Assembly (NCBI GenBank): GCA_019828545.1
Contig: JACVRA010000073.1
Location: 186,001 to 250,000, forward strand
DNA from: Paracamarosporium sp. OC-R06-R3
Lineage: Eukaryota > Ascomycota > Dothideomycetes > Pleosporales > Didymosphaeriaceae
Direction: 5' to 3'
Length of the DNA: 64,000 bases
Shown here: in pieces, positions 42,663 to 53,813 of the stretch
How positions within the stretch are numbered: the first letter of the stretch is position 1
Layout of the letters: each line of letters begins with the position of its first letter
Made by a program: the position numbers and the translations under genes
The notes under the pieces: generated by a model
What the model was told of the DNA's origin: nothing
Database searches by the model: none
What the model saw: only the letters and a program-made list of their open reading frames with translations

Positions 42663-44196
42663 ATGTCGCATAATCGTTACATGTCATGGTCGTCCGATGT
42701 GCTAACCATGGCGCCCACCTACCCTCCTGTCGGCGCGCCTGTCGACTACCCTTCGCCTGTGTCTCGTCGGCCTTCGGAGTGTTTCTCTGAGGCCCCGGCC
42801 AGTCGGAGAGGTAGTGCGGCATTCGTGTCAGACATGGAGAGCAAGGGCCATTGGCAATCTATAGGCAGTAACTCAGAATCCAAAAGTCCATTGGCAAATT
42901 TTGCCTTCTTCAAGAACCTGACGGAGAAGAAGACGACGCGAGGTAAGCACACTTTCCTAACTGCAGGTGCGCTGCTGATTTCACGTAGATGGGCAACCCG
43001 CCAAGAGAAGAGGACCTAAGCCTGACAGCAAGCCGGCCTTGACTCGCCGGCAGGAGCTGAATCGACAGGCACAAAGGTAGTACCGTAGTTGATGTTCAAG
43101 ATCACGTTCGCTAAACTTTCCAAGGACGCACCGAGAGCGAAAAGAATTGTACATCAAAGCTCTGGAGCAAGAAGTTCTCCGCCTCAAAGAGTCTTTTACC
43201 ACCGTCTCCAAGGAACGGGACGCCTTTGCCGAAGAGAATCGCCGTCTAAAGGAATTGTTAATGCTCCACGGCATCGCCTTCGACAGCCTGAGCCCATCAA
43301 ACGGTCTCCAAGGATTCAACAGCACCTATGGTGGCAGTTCGTCAGGCAGTGTCTCAGGCGGCTACGGCACGGGTACTAGCTCAACTGGCTATACATCACC
43401 GCCCACAGTCGGCCATCGAGGATCTGTTTCCCAAGACGTCAATATGTCTATGAACCAGCCGCAACAAATTCCCCAGATGAATAGCGGGCTGGACTACGAT
43501 CAGATCGGGATAGACTTCGTCTTAACGTACGACCACCGCACGCCTTACCTTTCCCCTCCACCCCAGCAATAATGCACTCCACAAACACACTTAGTCCGTT
43601 TTTAATCTCTTTCCTCTCATCTACCTGCCGTACGTCTATAATTTCTACAACCTAATGCGCTCGTTCTGACTTGGCCCCGCTCCCCGCAGTCTCGAGCGTC
43701 CCTGCATGGACCACATGCAATACCTCATGGTTCGCGCACACGACGCCGAAGAGACCATCTCCGGTCATGCGCTTATGGCCAGTGCGCCTCCAGACTCGCA
43801 CATTGCGAATTGTCCAGAGGAGGCATATCCTCACCAGATGCCGGATATCGCAATGCCGGATCTAATGAAGCTGCTGGATCTGAGCAACCGCCTTCCCCTG
43901 GATGGTGAAATTACGCCGATTATGGCTTGGGTCATGGTCTTGAGGGACCAGAGATTGGCAGAGTTAAGCAAGGGAGATATTGAGTGGATCAAGGGGGAGT
44001 TGTTGGCCAAGGTGCGGTGCTATGGGTAGGTCTTCCCGTTCCGAATGCTTTTTCACGAATCAAAGGAAACCTCTAACAACTGGGCAGATTCGGTGCCGTT
44101 TTGGAAGAATTTGAGGTCAGAGACGCAATGATGGGAGCTTTTGCAAAGAAGGGGAATGGGATTACTCCAACACAAATCACAATCGCTCAGCAATAG
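42663..44196 (+). CDS. bZIP transcription factor, AP-1/Pap1-like basic region
   Basis: Nuclear DNA-binding regulator. Five exons (42663-42942, 42989-43076, 43125-43526, 43690-44025, 44088-44196) give 404 residues. Introns of 46 and 48 nt bound exon 2, which together with exon 3 gives KRRGPKPDSKP and the basic region LNRQAQRTHRERKELYIKAL; it has N-x7-R and the NxxAQxx[F/H]R pattern of the Yap/Pap1 group. The leucine zipper follows (LEQEVLRLKESF, ENRRLKELLML). The 163-nt intron 3 removes a stop at 43570 and links IDFVLT to LERPCMDHMQYLMVRAH, a conserved C-terminal domain together with MPDLMKLLDLSNRLPL and YGFGAVLEEFEVRDAM. No Cys-rich redox domain like that of Yap1 is seen. Targets unknown. Confidence 0.88.
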
Positions 44197-44610
44197 TCGC
44201 CAGCGCTGCACGGGAATAATGAAGCGGAAAAAGGATATCACAAGTCATACGGCCGTTTAATGATTAATCCACTCCTGCACGTATATATGATGAATTAGTT
44301 TTTACAATGAATATATCAACTGACTGATGCGAAGCTCTTTGCTATATCTCCGTGCCTGATCTGCGGTGTTCGCAAGGGTCTTGCCCTGCATGCGACCGCC
44401 CCGCACCACGTGAATCTAGCCGCCTACGTCCTCCCGCATATCTCCACTCCCCGTCTCGCCTTGCTTCACCATTCCACACCACTCCGACACCGCTCGCTTT
44501 CTGCCACGTTATCCTTCCTCGTCCGCGTCTTGCCTCGGGGCCCTCGCCCTCGCTACGCCTCTACTTTCTAACAACGACCCTTAATCCCACGCAGCACACC
44601 CACAACAGCA
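44197..44610. other. Intergenic, promoter of thioredoxin-fold gene
   Basis: Spacer between two plus-strand genes. From 44380 to 44600 the plus strand is C-rich with runs such as cccgtctcgccttgcttcacc, as in fungal promoters. No gene seen. Confidence 0.5.
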
Positions 44611-45604
44611 ATGGCGGAGCTCGCAGTCTACGATAACGACCCCACGTTGTACCTTTTCACCTCGCTTACCGCTGGCTCCTCGCATATTATCACGGCTACG
44701 TCGCGAATCGAGACGATCCTCAAAGCGAACAAGATCCCCTTCAAGGGTGTAGACACCGCAACGGATGAGCTAGCACGCAAGCTGTACGGGCGGAGAGCAA
44801 GAGGGAAGAAGCTCCCTCTGCTGGTCAAGGAGGGCTTTGTCATAGCGGTAGGCAGCTCTTTGCAGACACGCCTCGCACCAAGGCCTCGAGACTAATGCGG
44901 CACGCTAGGATCTCGAGCAAGTGGAGGAATGGAACGAGTACGACGAGCTCAAGGAAGCACTCGGCGCGCCTGCCGTGCCTGCCCCCGCAACCGCTATACC
45001 CCTGGCCGCGAGTAAGAATGCTGCTACTGCCGCCGCTCCAGCATCAGCAGCATCAGCAGCAGCAGACAAGAAGGAAAACATCCCCTCGCAAACCCCAGAG
45101 CAGAACCTCGCCATCCGCCAGCTCGGTGCAGAAGCCGCCTCCGTCGCTGCCTCCAAGAAGCCCACCCCCGCACACATCTCTACGACCAACCCGCTCCTCG
45201 CATCCAAAGCCTCGCCCTCTCCATCAACCTCCACTCCCACCAAGCCCGCTGCCTCACCTAGCGCGATCCTCTCCCCAAAAAGCATACCTCTACCGTCTAC
45301 GCCGGCGGGCGTCACATCTCCCGGCGTGAGGTCGCCGCTGAGCCCGACGAGCGAGTTCCACGGCAGGAAAGTGGAGAGTCCCGGGGAGGAAGAGATCAAG
45401 CTCGTGGAGGCGCAGACAGCGATCCAAGAGGTGAGCAGTAGCGAGGAGGAAGACAGCGAGGAAGAGGAAGCAGAAAAAGCGAGGGAGGCGGGGAAGAAGA
45501 CTGTTGCGAAGGAGGAGAAGGGCGAGGCTGAAAAGGCAGACCCCAAGACGCAGGCTCAGGGTGCGAAGGCTGCGGATAAGGCGGGCGTGAGCGTCGAGGA
45601 TTGA
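44611..45604 (+). CDS. Thioredoxin-fold (SH3BGRL/glutaredoxin-like) protein with disordered tail
   Basis: Exons 44611-44847 and 44909-45604 give 310 residues; the 61-nt intron (gtaggc, actaat, gctag) joins KEGFVIA to DLEQVEEWNEY. The first 100 residues fit the SH3BGRL class of thioredoxin-like folds: YLFTSLTAGSS opening strand, TATSRIETILKANKIPFKGVD, then LPLLVKEGFV and an EQVEEWNEYDELKEAL helix. No CxxC redox motif is present, as in SH3BGR proteins, so it is probably not an active glutaredoxin. The remaining 200 residues are Ala/Ser/Pro-rich with SP and TP pairs (possible phosphosites) and end in a highly acidic EEEDSEEEE segment. Cellular role unknown. Confidence 0.82.
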
Positions 45605-45972
45605 GGACTGTGTATCTTCTATGCGCGGTTTCGGGGCTTGGGAGGGTTGTCTCCCGTTCGGTTGGTTTAGCGCTCTGCGTATATCGTATGCGTACTTCCC
45701 GTTTTTTATTTCACGTCGTTTTGCGTCCTGTGATGTCTACCATCCCTGCTTTCTCGACAGACGACAGTGACAATCTATATCTGCGTCTGCGTCTGTCCAC
45801 ACAGCACCATCATCACAAAGCACATCACCCATCCATACCCGCCCCAAAGCCGAACAAAAAAACTTTTATAAATAACGCAAAAACGGGTATCACAGCGAAT
45901 ACAAAACACACTAACAAAGACCATGCAGCTCAGATCCGTCTGGCTCCAAGACCCATCTACACTCATCCCCAT
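45605..45972. other. Intergenic between convergent genes
   Basis: Holds the 3' ends of the thioredoxin-fold and phosphodiesterase genes. No gene or repeat seen. Confidence 0.5.
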
Positions 45973-48152
45973 CTATTGCGGCCTCTCATTCTCCTTGCCC
46001 TCCTTCCCGTCCTGCAACCCCGTAAAATGATCATGCAGGAACGTGTCGACCCACTCCTCGGCGCCCTCCGCCTGGTGCGTCAACCACTGCCACCAGCTCT
46101 CCGCGGGGTGGGTCTCAGTTGGCACCGCGGTAGACGTTGACGCTGTTCCGCTGGGCTGAGCAGGCGTTGAGCTTGATAGCGCAGCGGGGGAACTAGCAGC
46201 TTGGGCGGTGGGCGCTGGAGAAGGCGATGCTGAGGACGCGGGTGCGTCGACGGGATCCGCGGGCGTCTCGTCGGGCAGATTGTCTTCGTCGGAGTGCAGG
46301 CCTACGGGCTTCAGCGGGAGACGCAGCGTGCCGTTGTTAGCCAGCGGCGAGATGCCGATCGAGTCGCAGACGATGTTGTACACCTCGATGTTCTCTGTGA
46401 CACATTAGCAGCGGATTCTTTTGTCAGGCTCGAGCACCGACTTACGGAAGGGTTCGACGCGGCTGTTGGGCTTGTGCGGGAACGCGGGCCCGCGCGCGAT
46501 GAAAATGGCGCGCATGAGGGGGTGCTCGTGGTCGTACCCGTGGACGCCGCGCGGGTGGTATACGTCGCCGTTTTTGCGCATCTCCTGGACGTCGCCGTCT
46601 GCTTTGGCGAGGACGGCCCAGCCTGCTTTCGGGATGATCCAGAGCGGGGCGATGCGCTCGTTTTGCGAGAAGTGGTATCGCTCTGGCATGTCCTTGTCGC
46701 GGAGGTAGATCTCGATGTTGGACATGTTCTGCGCTCTGTCGAGGATCTGCTTGTGCAGGCGGTCGAGCTCGCTGATTTTCTTGGGCCGGAGGCCGTAGTG
46801 CGGCCAGCCATCGATGTGGGCGATCTCGTTGGGGTCGACGAGGTCTTCGAGCTGGACGAGTCGAGATGTGTCTGTTGTGGCCATGCCGTGGTCAGACACT
46901 ATGACTACATTTACAATGTCTGTTAGGTTCCTGGCTTCCAATCCCTTGAGGATGTCGCCGACCATTGTGTCGGCATTGTTGATCGTTTGCCGGATCTCAG
47001 TACTGTTAGGTCCGTATCTGTGCCCATCGCTATCGACGTTAGGCACATACGCTGCAATGAGTTGAGGCCGTGGCTGATCCGACATCGCGCCGATATCCAT
47101 CGGTCCCGGGAGGTCAAGAAGTCCCATAATACGGTCAACCTTTCTGGGCAAAGCCTCCGAACCGTTGTACTTGTCCACGTAGGCGGGTCGGAACTCCTCA
47201 GAAGGTACTTCTGACCCAGGCCACATATGCACGGCTACCCGGACGTTTTGGCGCTCAGCAGTCCGCCAGATGGGCTCGCCGCCCCACCAGTGCGGCTGGA
47301 GGCTCCGCTCGGGGTCGGTATAGTAGAACTCTTGTTGCAGGTCTTCATCCCAGAAACTGTTGCCTACTACGCCGTGTGCTTCCGGATATAGGCCAGTTGC
47401 TAACGTGAAGTGGTTTGGGAACGTAACGCTGGGAAAGCTGGGACGCATATACTTGGGTGATATGCCTTCCGCCACAAATTTGTTGAGTGTGGGAGTCAAA
47501 CCGCGGTAGAGAAAGTCTGCGCGGAAGCCGTCGAGGGATATGAGGATTGTTGTGGGTGCGAACAAGTGCGTGCCATTGGACACCATTGCCGGAGCGGTCT
47601 TTGGATGTTCTGATCTCGAGGCTCGATATGCGGCGAAGAGCAGGACGAAAAACAGGCCTGTTATGCTTCCATAGATACCAACACGTCTCCATATACGTTT
47701 CTTTCTCGTCTGATCTTTGTTAGTTATGTTTTGCCCTCGAGCCTGGTCCATACTTGTCTATGCGCCCCCGCAACCAACAACCTCCTCTCGTCGCTCTCAC
47801 TCGATCTTCGATCCAGAGTCGGAGTAGATATGCCAACACCTTCTTCCATTTCGTACATGAGCGCACTCGATTCCTCATTGTGTCCTCTCTTACCCCTCTT
47901 CTTTGTAGGCGCATGCTGATCCCTCTTCCCTATCCTGACGCCTTTCTTGTTAAACAAGCCACCTAACCCATCTTTCTGTGTCAACAGGCGCTCTCGCTCA
48001 TCCTCTGACTCTAAAATGTCGTGATCAAAGTCGCCGTCGGACACCTCTGAGCCGTAGCGCTCGTCGTCGGAGAGGGGGTCGATGAGAGTGCGCTCGTCGG
48101 CGCTGTCCGAGTCGCGTCTTCGGCTGATCGTTTCGCGTGTCGATGTCGGCAT
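45973..48152 (-). CDS. Nucleotide pyrophosphatase/phosphodiesterase (NPP), type II membrane protein
   Basis: Alkaline-phosphatase-superfamily ectoenzyme that hydrolyses nucleotide pyrophosphates and phosphodiesters; yeast Npp1/Npp2 act in phosphate scavenging. Exons 48152-47754, 47709-46446 and 46394-45973 give 694 residues; introns of 44 and 51 nt. A charged cytosolic N-tail is followed by one membrane anchor (YGSITGLFFVLLFAAYRA, residues about 144-162). The catalytic domain shows LISLDGFRADF (metal ligand Asp), SFPSVTFPNHFTLATG with the nucleophilic Thr, YVPNVDSDGHRYGP, VIVSDHGMA and HGYDHEHPLMRAIF. The C-terminal 110 residues are Pro/Ala/Ser-rich. Placing the second intron restores PFQNIEVYNIVCD. 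Confidence 0.93.
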
Positions 48153-48442
48153 GGCTGGATTACGAACGGCAAAGGCGCGCTCACATTGTAGGGAAGAGAA
48201 GGCACGGAAACGCCCTTGGGGATTAGGCTGTCGCTGATGAGCTGATCAAAGCATGCCTCGTTTCTTGGCGCCTATGTTTCACGTAAGGGTCCAGGTCCCT
48301 GCATGTATGCACATCATTACATTTATCCACTGAAGGCTAAGAATCTGCACGTTTTGCATATGGCTGTGCTGGTATATCTATTCGGATACTTATAAATAAG
48401 GTAAAACTAGATTTTCTTTTCATATGTGCTCCTCCCATTGGT
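48153..48442. other. Intergenic, promoter of NPP gene
   Basis: Short spacer between two minus-strand genes, holding the NPP promoter. Nothing else seen. Confidence 0.4.
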
Positions 48443-49705
48443 TCAAGGGATGCGAACAACCTCAAGCTCTTCACTATCCATCCATACAGCTCCCGTGCTC
48501 CAGATTCTCCCTCCCGAATGCAACCACAACGTAAGCCACATGTGCTCAACAATTTCTCCCCAACAATACAACCGGACCAGACCCAGTCTCAGCCTCACAA
48601 CTTCCCGATGGAGAGTCACGCCCCACCCAAGCCTGCCACTTTCGACGTCTTTTTGAAGGAAAGTCCAGAACTGTTGTTGTACATGTTTTGGCCATAACCT
48701 ACAATCCACGCGCCAATGCCCCCGCTCATCCGCTTCTAACGACCTCGATGCTGGCTTTGATTTGAACCGTCCCAGGTTCTGTTGCTTTAATTTCTCGAGA
48801 TAAGGTGTAATTTGGGAAGGCAATGTGCCGGGGGATATCACAGTGATTTTTGGAGGAGGTGGACACACTGTAGACGGGAGAGTTTCGAAATTGACGGAAC
48901 GACCAGAGGCTTCTGGGAGTCCCACTTGGCTTGTTTCCTTGCCTTTTGAAATAGAAATGGCTGAGTTTTGAGATGATGGAAACCAAGTTTTCTCGGTTGC
49001 GACCACAGTGAGTGATTTCTGCGTGCTTGGTTGTTCCTGGCTCAAAGGAGTCTTAAGACGCGAGTCGGATTGAACGTTTCCAGAAGATGGCCTGAATGGT
49101 GAACGGCTGAGCTCATTTACTGCACCCTCATCTGCATCCTGAATCACATCTTGATCCATAGCCTCGTCTGCACCGTCAAATGAGAATTCCTCTGAAGTAG
49201 CAGACAAGTCATCCGAGAGCTGACTTTTTATGTCTTGAAATGCCTGTTGAGTGTCTTCGACAAAAGTACTGTTACTTTGTCTACGATTATTCGCTGAGCT
49301 CAACCGTGGTGTACGCTGCTCTCGCCACCTGGTCTGAATGTGCTCTAGCCGTGCGAGTCTGCTGGTCGAGACATCTTCTGGTGACGAGGAGACTTCATGT
49401 CTCTCAGAATCATGTTGATCATTAGATCGGTCTCCCGAAGTGAGATATGAAGGAAAACTTCCATATGAGTCCATACTCAGTAGGAGAGGAGCTGCAGTAT
49501 CAGATTCGAGTGCTTGTTCTTGGCTCGATAGAAGACGATCGGATCGGATATCACTAGATTGTTGAAGGTCTTCATCATATGTTAAAGCTTTGTTTGGTTG
49601 ATGTGGTTCAAACGCAAGGTACGCGTTGGCCAAAGATCGGTATAGATCATCATTCACCTTTGTTGCGGGGGCGGAGATGTGCGCGAGCACTTCTGGTTTG
49701 TCCAT
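48443..49705 (-). CDS. Conserved fungal protein of unknown function
   Basis: A single exon gives 420 residues from ATG 49705. Most of the protein is Ser/Gln/Asp-rich and likely disordered, with an acidic DEAMDQDVIQDADEGAV stretch. The last 110 residues look folded and conserved: ITPYLEKLKQQNLGRF, GHWRVDCRLWP, FWTFLQKDVESGRLGWGV, RLYCWGEIVEHMWLTLWL. I do not recognise the fold. Upstream on the same strand a second frame (about 49877-49650, MESALNQQ) looks coding and could be spliced (49725 to 49657) to VNDDLYRSLANAYLAFEP, but the gtcctg donor is poor and no earlier ATG exists, so the single-exon model is given. Head to head with eIF3d, 238 bp apart. Confidence 0.68.
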   Translation of the reverse strand: MDKPEVLAHISAPATKVNDDLYRSLANAYLAFEPHQPNKALTYDEDLQQSSDIRSDRLLSSQEQALESDTAAPLLLSMDSYGSFPSYLTSGDRSNDQHDSERHEVSSSPEDVSTSRLARLEHIQTRWREQRTPRLSSANNRRQSNSTFVEDTQQAFQDIKSQLSDDLSATSEEFSFDGADEAMDQDVIQDADEGAVNELSRSPFRPSSGNVQSDSRLKTPLSQEQPSTQKSLTVVATEKTWFPSSQNSAISISKGKETSQVGLPEASGRSVNFETLPSTVCPPPPKITVISPGTLPSQITPYLEKLKQQNLGRFKSKPASRSLEADERGHWRVDCRLWPKHVQQQFWTFLQKDVESGRLGWGVTLHREVVRLRLGLVRLYCWGEIVEHMWLTLWLHSGGRIWSTGAVWMDSEELEVVRIP

Positions 49706-49943
49706 GGCGTTGAATGCTCAGGACCTGTTGATTCAGCGCAGACTCCATAGTAGCACGAGCCTTGAAATCCAGAACGAGTCTTGCGTAGGGTGCCAGGACG
49801 GCTTCGGACAGTGGAGAGATGGTGGTGAAAGTAGCAGGCTCGGGTAAACTAGCGTCCGTGCCAAGATTTTCTCCCACTACTCGTTTTCAGAATTGTGTTG
49901 CGCGCGAGCAAAACTGCCCCACGCTGCAATTCACCCACACATC

Positions 49944-51780
49944 ATGGCGCCCGCATCGCTGCTCGACCTCGTTTCGGCGCTGCCCGCGAAGGAAGCATGG
50001 GGCCCCGAGGTCTCCAGCGAGACTATGCTCGATGGCGTACCGTATGCGCCTTACTCGAAAGCCGACAAGTTGGGCCGCATGGCAGACTGGACAGACGGTA
50101 AAGATAGGGACCGGGGCGGCCGCCAGAACTACGGTGGACGCAACTACAGAGGTAATAATATCTGGATTATCGAATCATGAAGTTTGCAGAAAAGACATCT
50201 AACATGCACCGCAGACCAGCAGGTATACGGCGCGAATCAGACGACGAACCCGTTCGCAGTCCAGATGGCCGAAGAGGAGGCTACTTTCTCCGTTGTAGAC
50301 AACACCCGCACATCCGCCAGGACAAGAGGCTTCGGCAGGGGAGGCGGCACCGTTTTTGGTCGTGGACGAGGACAACGGGGTGGACAGGCACAGCGCGGCG
50401 GCCGCGGTACCTTCCAGCGTGTGGGCGGACGTGGCGGACAGCAATATGACAACCGCGGTGGACGGGGTGGACGAGGAGGACGTCGCTTTGGCTGGAGGGA
50501 CGACAAGCCGCAGCGTAACCGCGATGCATCTGTTCAGGTCAAGCCTGACTGGCAAGTGCTGGAAGAGATTGATTTCGCGCGTCTGAGCAAGTTGAACCTG
50601 GCCACAGGTGACGGCGAGGACATCGACAGCTACGGTTTCTTGTACTACTATGATCGCAGCTACGACAAGCAGCCCGGTGCTATCACCTCGCAACGGAAAC
50701 TCAACGTCCTCGAACGCGCCGCTTACAATGTCACCACCTCAAGCGACCCTATACTGCAAGAGCTGGCCGATAAAGACGAAGCTACCATCTTTGCGACCGA
50801 CAGCATCCTGTCTGTGCTTATGTGCGCAACCAAGTCCGTGTACTCATGGGATCTGGTCATCACAAAGAGGGGTAACAAGATTTTCATTGACAAGCGCGAC
50901 ACTTCAAATCTCGATATGGTTACGGTTAACGAGAACGCTACGGATGCGCCGCTTGAGACGTCAGAAGGCAACAAGGACACGATGAACAGCCCCAGCGCGC
51001 TTATGCTTGAAGCTACCCACATCAACAATGTCTTCCCGCTTCAAGTCGTGAACGAGTCACAGACCAACAAGGTCGAGATGCCTCACGAACATCCCTTCTA
51101 CAACGAGGAGGTTGAGAGCGATCCTCCAGCCTCCAAGGCCTACAAGTACCGTCGTTTCGATTTGTCTCTGGACCAGGACGAGGAGCCGCTCCACCTCATC
51201 GTGCGAACAGAGTTCGACGCTGTTGTGAAGAACAACATCAATGGCGAAGATCAGTTCTTGATCATCAAGGCCCTCAACGAATTTGACAACAAGGCTCAGG
51301 GCAGCGGTGGTGCGCTCGACTGGCGCACCAAGTTGGCCAGCCAGCGTGGTGCTGTTCTTGCCACCGAGATGAAGAACAACGCTTTCAAGTTGGCTCGTTG
51401 GGCAACACAGTCTATCCTTGCGAAGGCTGACTCTATGAAGCTTGGGTAAGATGTTTCCAACTTATGATAAGTGCACACAAACTAACAAAACCAGTTTCGT
51501 TTCCCGCGCTAACCCCAAGAACAACAATGACCACGTTATTCTTGGCGTTCTCACGAACAAGCCCCGCGACTTCGCCAACCAGATGGCTCTTAACCTCAAC
51601 AACGGCTGGGGTATCGTTCGCACCATTGTCGACATGTGCCTCAAGATGGACGATGGCAAGTATGTCCTCGTCAAGGACCCGAACAAATCCATTCTGCGGT
51701 TGTACTCTGTACCAGACAACACTTTCGAGGAGGAGATTGAGGAAGCTCCTATTCAGGAGGAAGAGGAGACGGAGGCGTAG
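49944..51780 (+). CDS. EIF3D: Translation initiation factor eIF3 subunit D
   Basis: Peripheral subunit of the eIF3 complex; in other eukaryotes it contacts the mRNA exit site and can bind the cap of selected mRNAs. Exons 49944-50151, 50215-51445 and 51495-51780 give 574 residues; introns of 63 and 49 nt. The N-terminus has [19 protein letters not shown] long RGG/Gly-Arg-rich segment (about residues 105-163) would bind RNA. Then come [71 protein letters not shown] and [16 protein letters not shown], all eIF3d hallmarks, and an acidic tail. Length is normal for fungi. Confidence 0.96.
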
Positions 51781-51872
51781 TTGTTACATGTGTTATGATT
51801 GACGTACGTGATTGGTCAAGGTGGCTTTATGAGGGATGATGGGTAGACAAAATACCACGATTTGATATTCTC

Positions 51873-53813
51873 ATGTCGGTTGCTCGAATTTTATTTTCTT
51901 CCTCCAGCCACTTCTCACGGAACCTAAGGATCAGGTCAAGCGAGAAGCTTGTCTTTCAGCTCAAGCGACAAATCATCCCTCCCTCATACCCCACCATGAA
52001 TCGCACCGACTTTCCAACAACTTATGAATACACTCCCCTCCCATCCCCTAACCACGTTCGCCTTCTCCATATTTGTAGCGGTTGCCAAGAAGATGTCAAA
52101 GAATCCGTGACTTTCGAAATCATCACCGCCAAGCTACCTACTGATTCGGAACCATTTGAATTCGAGACCCTTTCGTATACGTGGGGTGCTCCCACGCGGG
52201 TATCTTCTCTCCCCCTTCGCAACAACTTAGGCGTCATCGGCTTAACGCGGAACCTGGCTCATGCGATACCGCATCTGGTCCGCAATTCTCAGACGAGATA
52301 CCTATGGATTGACCAGTTATGCATTAATCAAAATGACCCAGAAGAGAAGGCACAACAAGTCAGCATCATGGACAAAATCTACAAAGTTGCTTCCCGTGTC
52401 ATTGTTTGGCTTGGTCCTGCGGACGAATATAGTAGCATGGCTAAAGAGTGGTTAAAGGGGTTGGGAGAGTTGCTTGCAGGTAGAGAGGATGCTCTAAGAA
52501 CTATCCCTGGGAACAAAACATACAACCCTAGTCTTCGTATGCTCGTCGTACGCTCCACCTGGGTTTCTCCCTCTACAGATCGCAAGTATATTGTTGCCGT
52601 GCGCCGCTTCTGGGCTAGGCGCTGGTTCCGCCGCGGCTGGGTCTGTCAGGAATTGCTCCTTTCAGAACACGTACTCTTCTTGACAGGCTCCCAGCAATTC
52701 ACTATGCAAGACTTGTCTGATCTGCAAACGTTGCCGGCAGACATGGTAATTAACGATGAGGATACGGAGAACACTACCGCGTATAATACGCTCATAAATC
52801 TCAAGCGATTCCCGTTCACGGACAGACAGCCGCTGCGCTTTCTGCACTTCATGGCACAAGTAGCTAGCGAATTTGAGACTACCGAATTAGTAGATCGCCT
52901 ATGCGCTTTCTTAGGGATGCTAGATGGCTCATCTTCCTATAGACCAGATTACTCCCGCAATGTAAGGTACAACTTTACGGCTTTCGCAGTCAGCTTGGCA
53001 AAGGCGTATGGTAGTATTGACTTTCTATCCCTTTGGTCTGCGATTATCGATGCGAAGATCGCAGATACGCCAGACGAGTTGAAAAGGTTCGCGAGTTGGG
53101 TCCCTAGCTTGACGTGGCTTCCTTTGCAAGTACCAGTTCGCTTCGCGGTGGGATCAACACGCCCTTTCTTCAACCCTATTATGTGGAACGCTGCAGCGGG
53201 ACGGAATCACGTATATGAGCAGGAAGAAAACGCCATAGAAACGGAAAGGCTGCATGTGAGAGGGAAGATCGTCGATCGTATAACTCGCATCAGCGCCGCT
53301 AAGATCGATCGCTTCTTCAGCGATGCAGACGATGCGTACATGGACAATCTCGTCGCTCAAATCAAATCCGATCTTCCTGGCTCAGGCTTCGAAGACTGGA
53401 CGCGCATCCACCTTATCCACTTTCTCAACACCATCTCCGCAAATGGCAGTCCACCAAAGCAAACAGCAGAAGATATCCTAGGTCTAGTGCCTAAGGCATG
53501 GGGTGCTGAGCTGATCAAAAAAACCGATTCTCTTTCTTGCTGCCTGTCCATTGGACAAGGAAGACGCTTCGTTACGACGGAGAATGGGAGAATGAGTGTT
53601 GTGCCATTCGTTGGAAGCCAAGCACAGAGTGATTATGAGAGAGGGAGTGCAATTGCAGTGTTGCATGGATGCATTGTACCGATTGTACTTAACAAAGTTA
53701 GGGCAGAAGGGAATGAGTGGACAGTAGTAGGGGATTGTTACGTTGAGGGAGTCATGTATGGGGAGGCGGTGACTTGGAGAGAGGAGGATGCTGAAACATT
53801 TATTCTAGTATAG
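51873..53813 (+). CDS. HET-domain protein
   Basis: Member of the heterokaryon-incompatibility (HET, PF06985) superfamily. Such domains can trigger programmed cell death on non-self recognition, but most members have no assigned role. A single exon gives 646 residues; a second ATG at 51996 (MNRTDFPTTYEYTPLP) is a plausible shorter start because HET proteins often begin so. The domain shows FEFETLSYTWGAP, then RYLWIDQLCINQNDPEEKAQ, VASRVIVWLGPAD, and RRFWARRWFRRGWVCQELLL. The C-terminal part ends with the frequent HET module RFVTTENGRMSVVPFVG, AIAVLHGCIVPIVL and VGDCYVEGVMYGEAV. No NACHT, WD or ankyrin repeats are attached. Its start is 92 bp after the eIF3d stop. Confidence 0.93.
   Translation: MSVARILFSSSSHFSRNLRIRSSEKLVFQLKRQIIPPSYPTMNRTDFPTTYEYTPLPSPNHVRLLHICSGCQEDVKESVTFEIITAKLPTDSEPFEFETLSYTWGAPTRVSSLPLRNNLGVIGLTRNLAHAIPHLVRNSQTRYLWIDQLCINQNDPEEKAQQVSIMDKIYKVASRVIVWLGPADEYSSMAKEWLKGLGELLAGREDALRTIPGNKTYNPSLRMLVVRSTWVSPSTDRKYIVAVRRFWARRWFRRGWVCQELLLSEHVLFLTGSQQFTMQDLSDLQTLPADMVINDEDTENTTAYNTLINLKRFPFTDRQPLRFLHFMAQVASEFETTELVDRLCAFLGMLDGSSSYRPDYSRNVRYNFTAFAVSLAKAYGSIDFLSLWSAIIDAKIADTPDELKRFASWVPSLTWLPLQVPVRFAVGSTRPFFNPIMWNAAAGRNHVYEQEENAIETERLHVRGKIVDRITRISAAKIDRFFSDADDAYMDNLVAQIKSDLPGSGFEDWTRIHLIHFLNTISANGSPPKQTAEDILGLVPKAWGAELIKKTDSLSCCLSIGQGRRFVTTENGRMSVVPFVGSQAQSDYERGSAIAVLHGCIVPIVLNKVRAEGNEWTVVGDCYVEGVMYGEAVTWREEDAETFILV

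Noticed and set aside
43565..43571. Stop at the end of the third bZIP frame taken as the end of the gene
   Set aside because: The conserved C-terminal block LERPCMDHMQYL continues downstream and joins in frame through the 43527-43689 intron.
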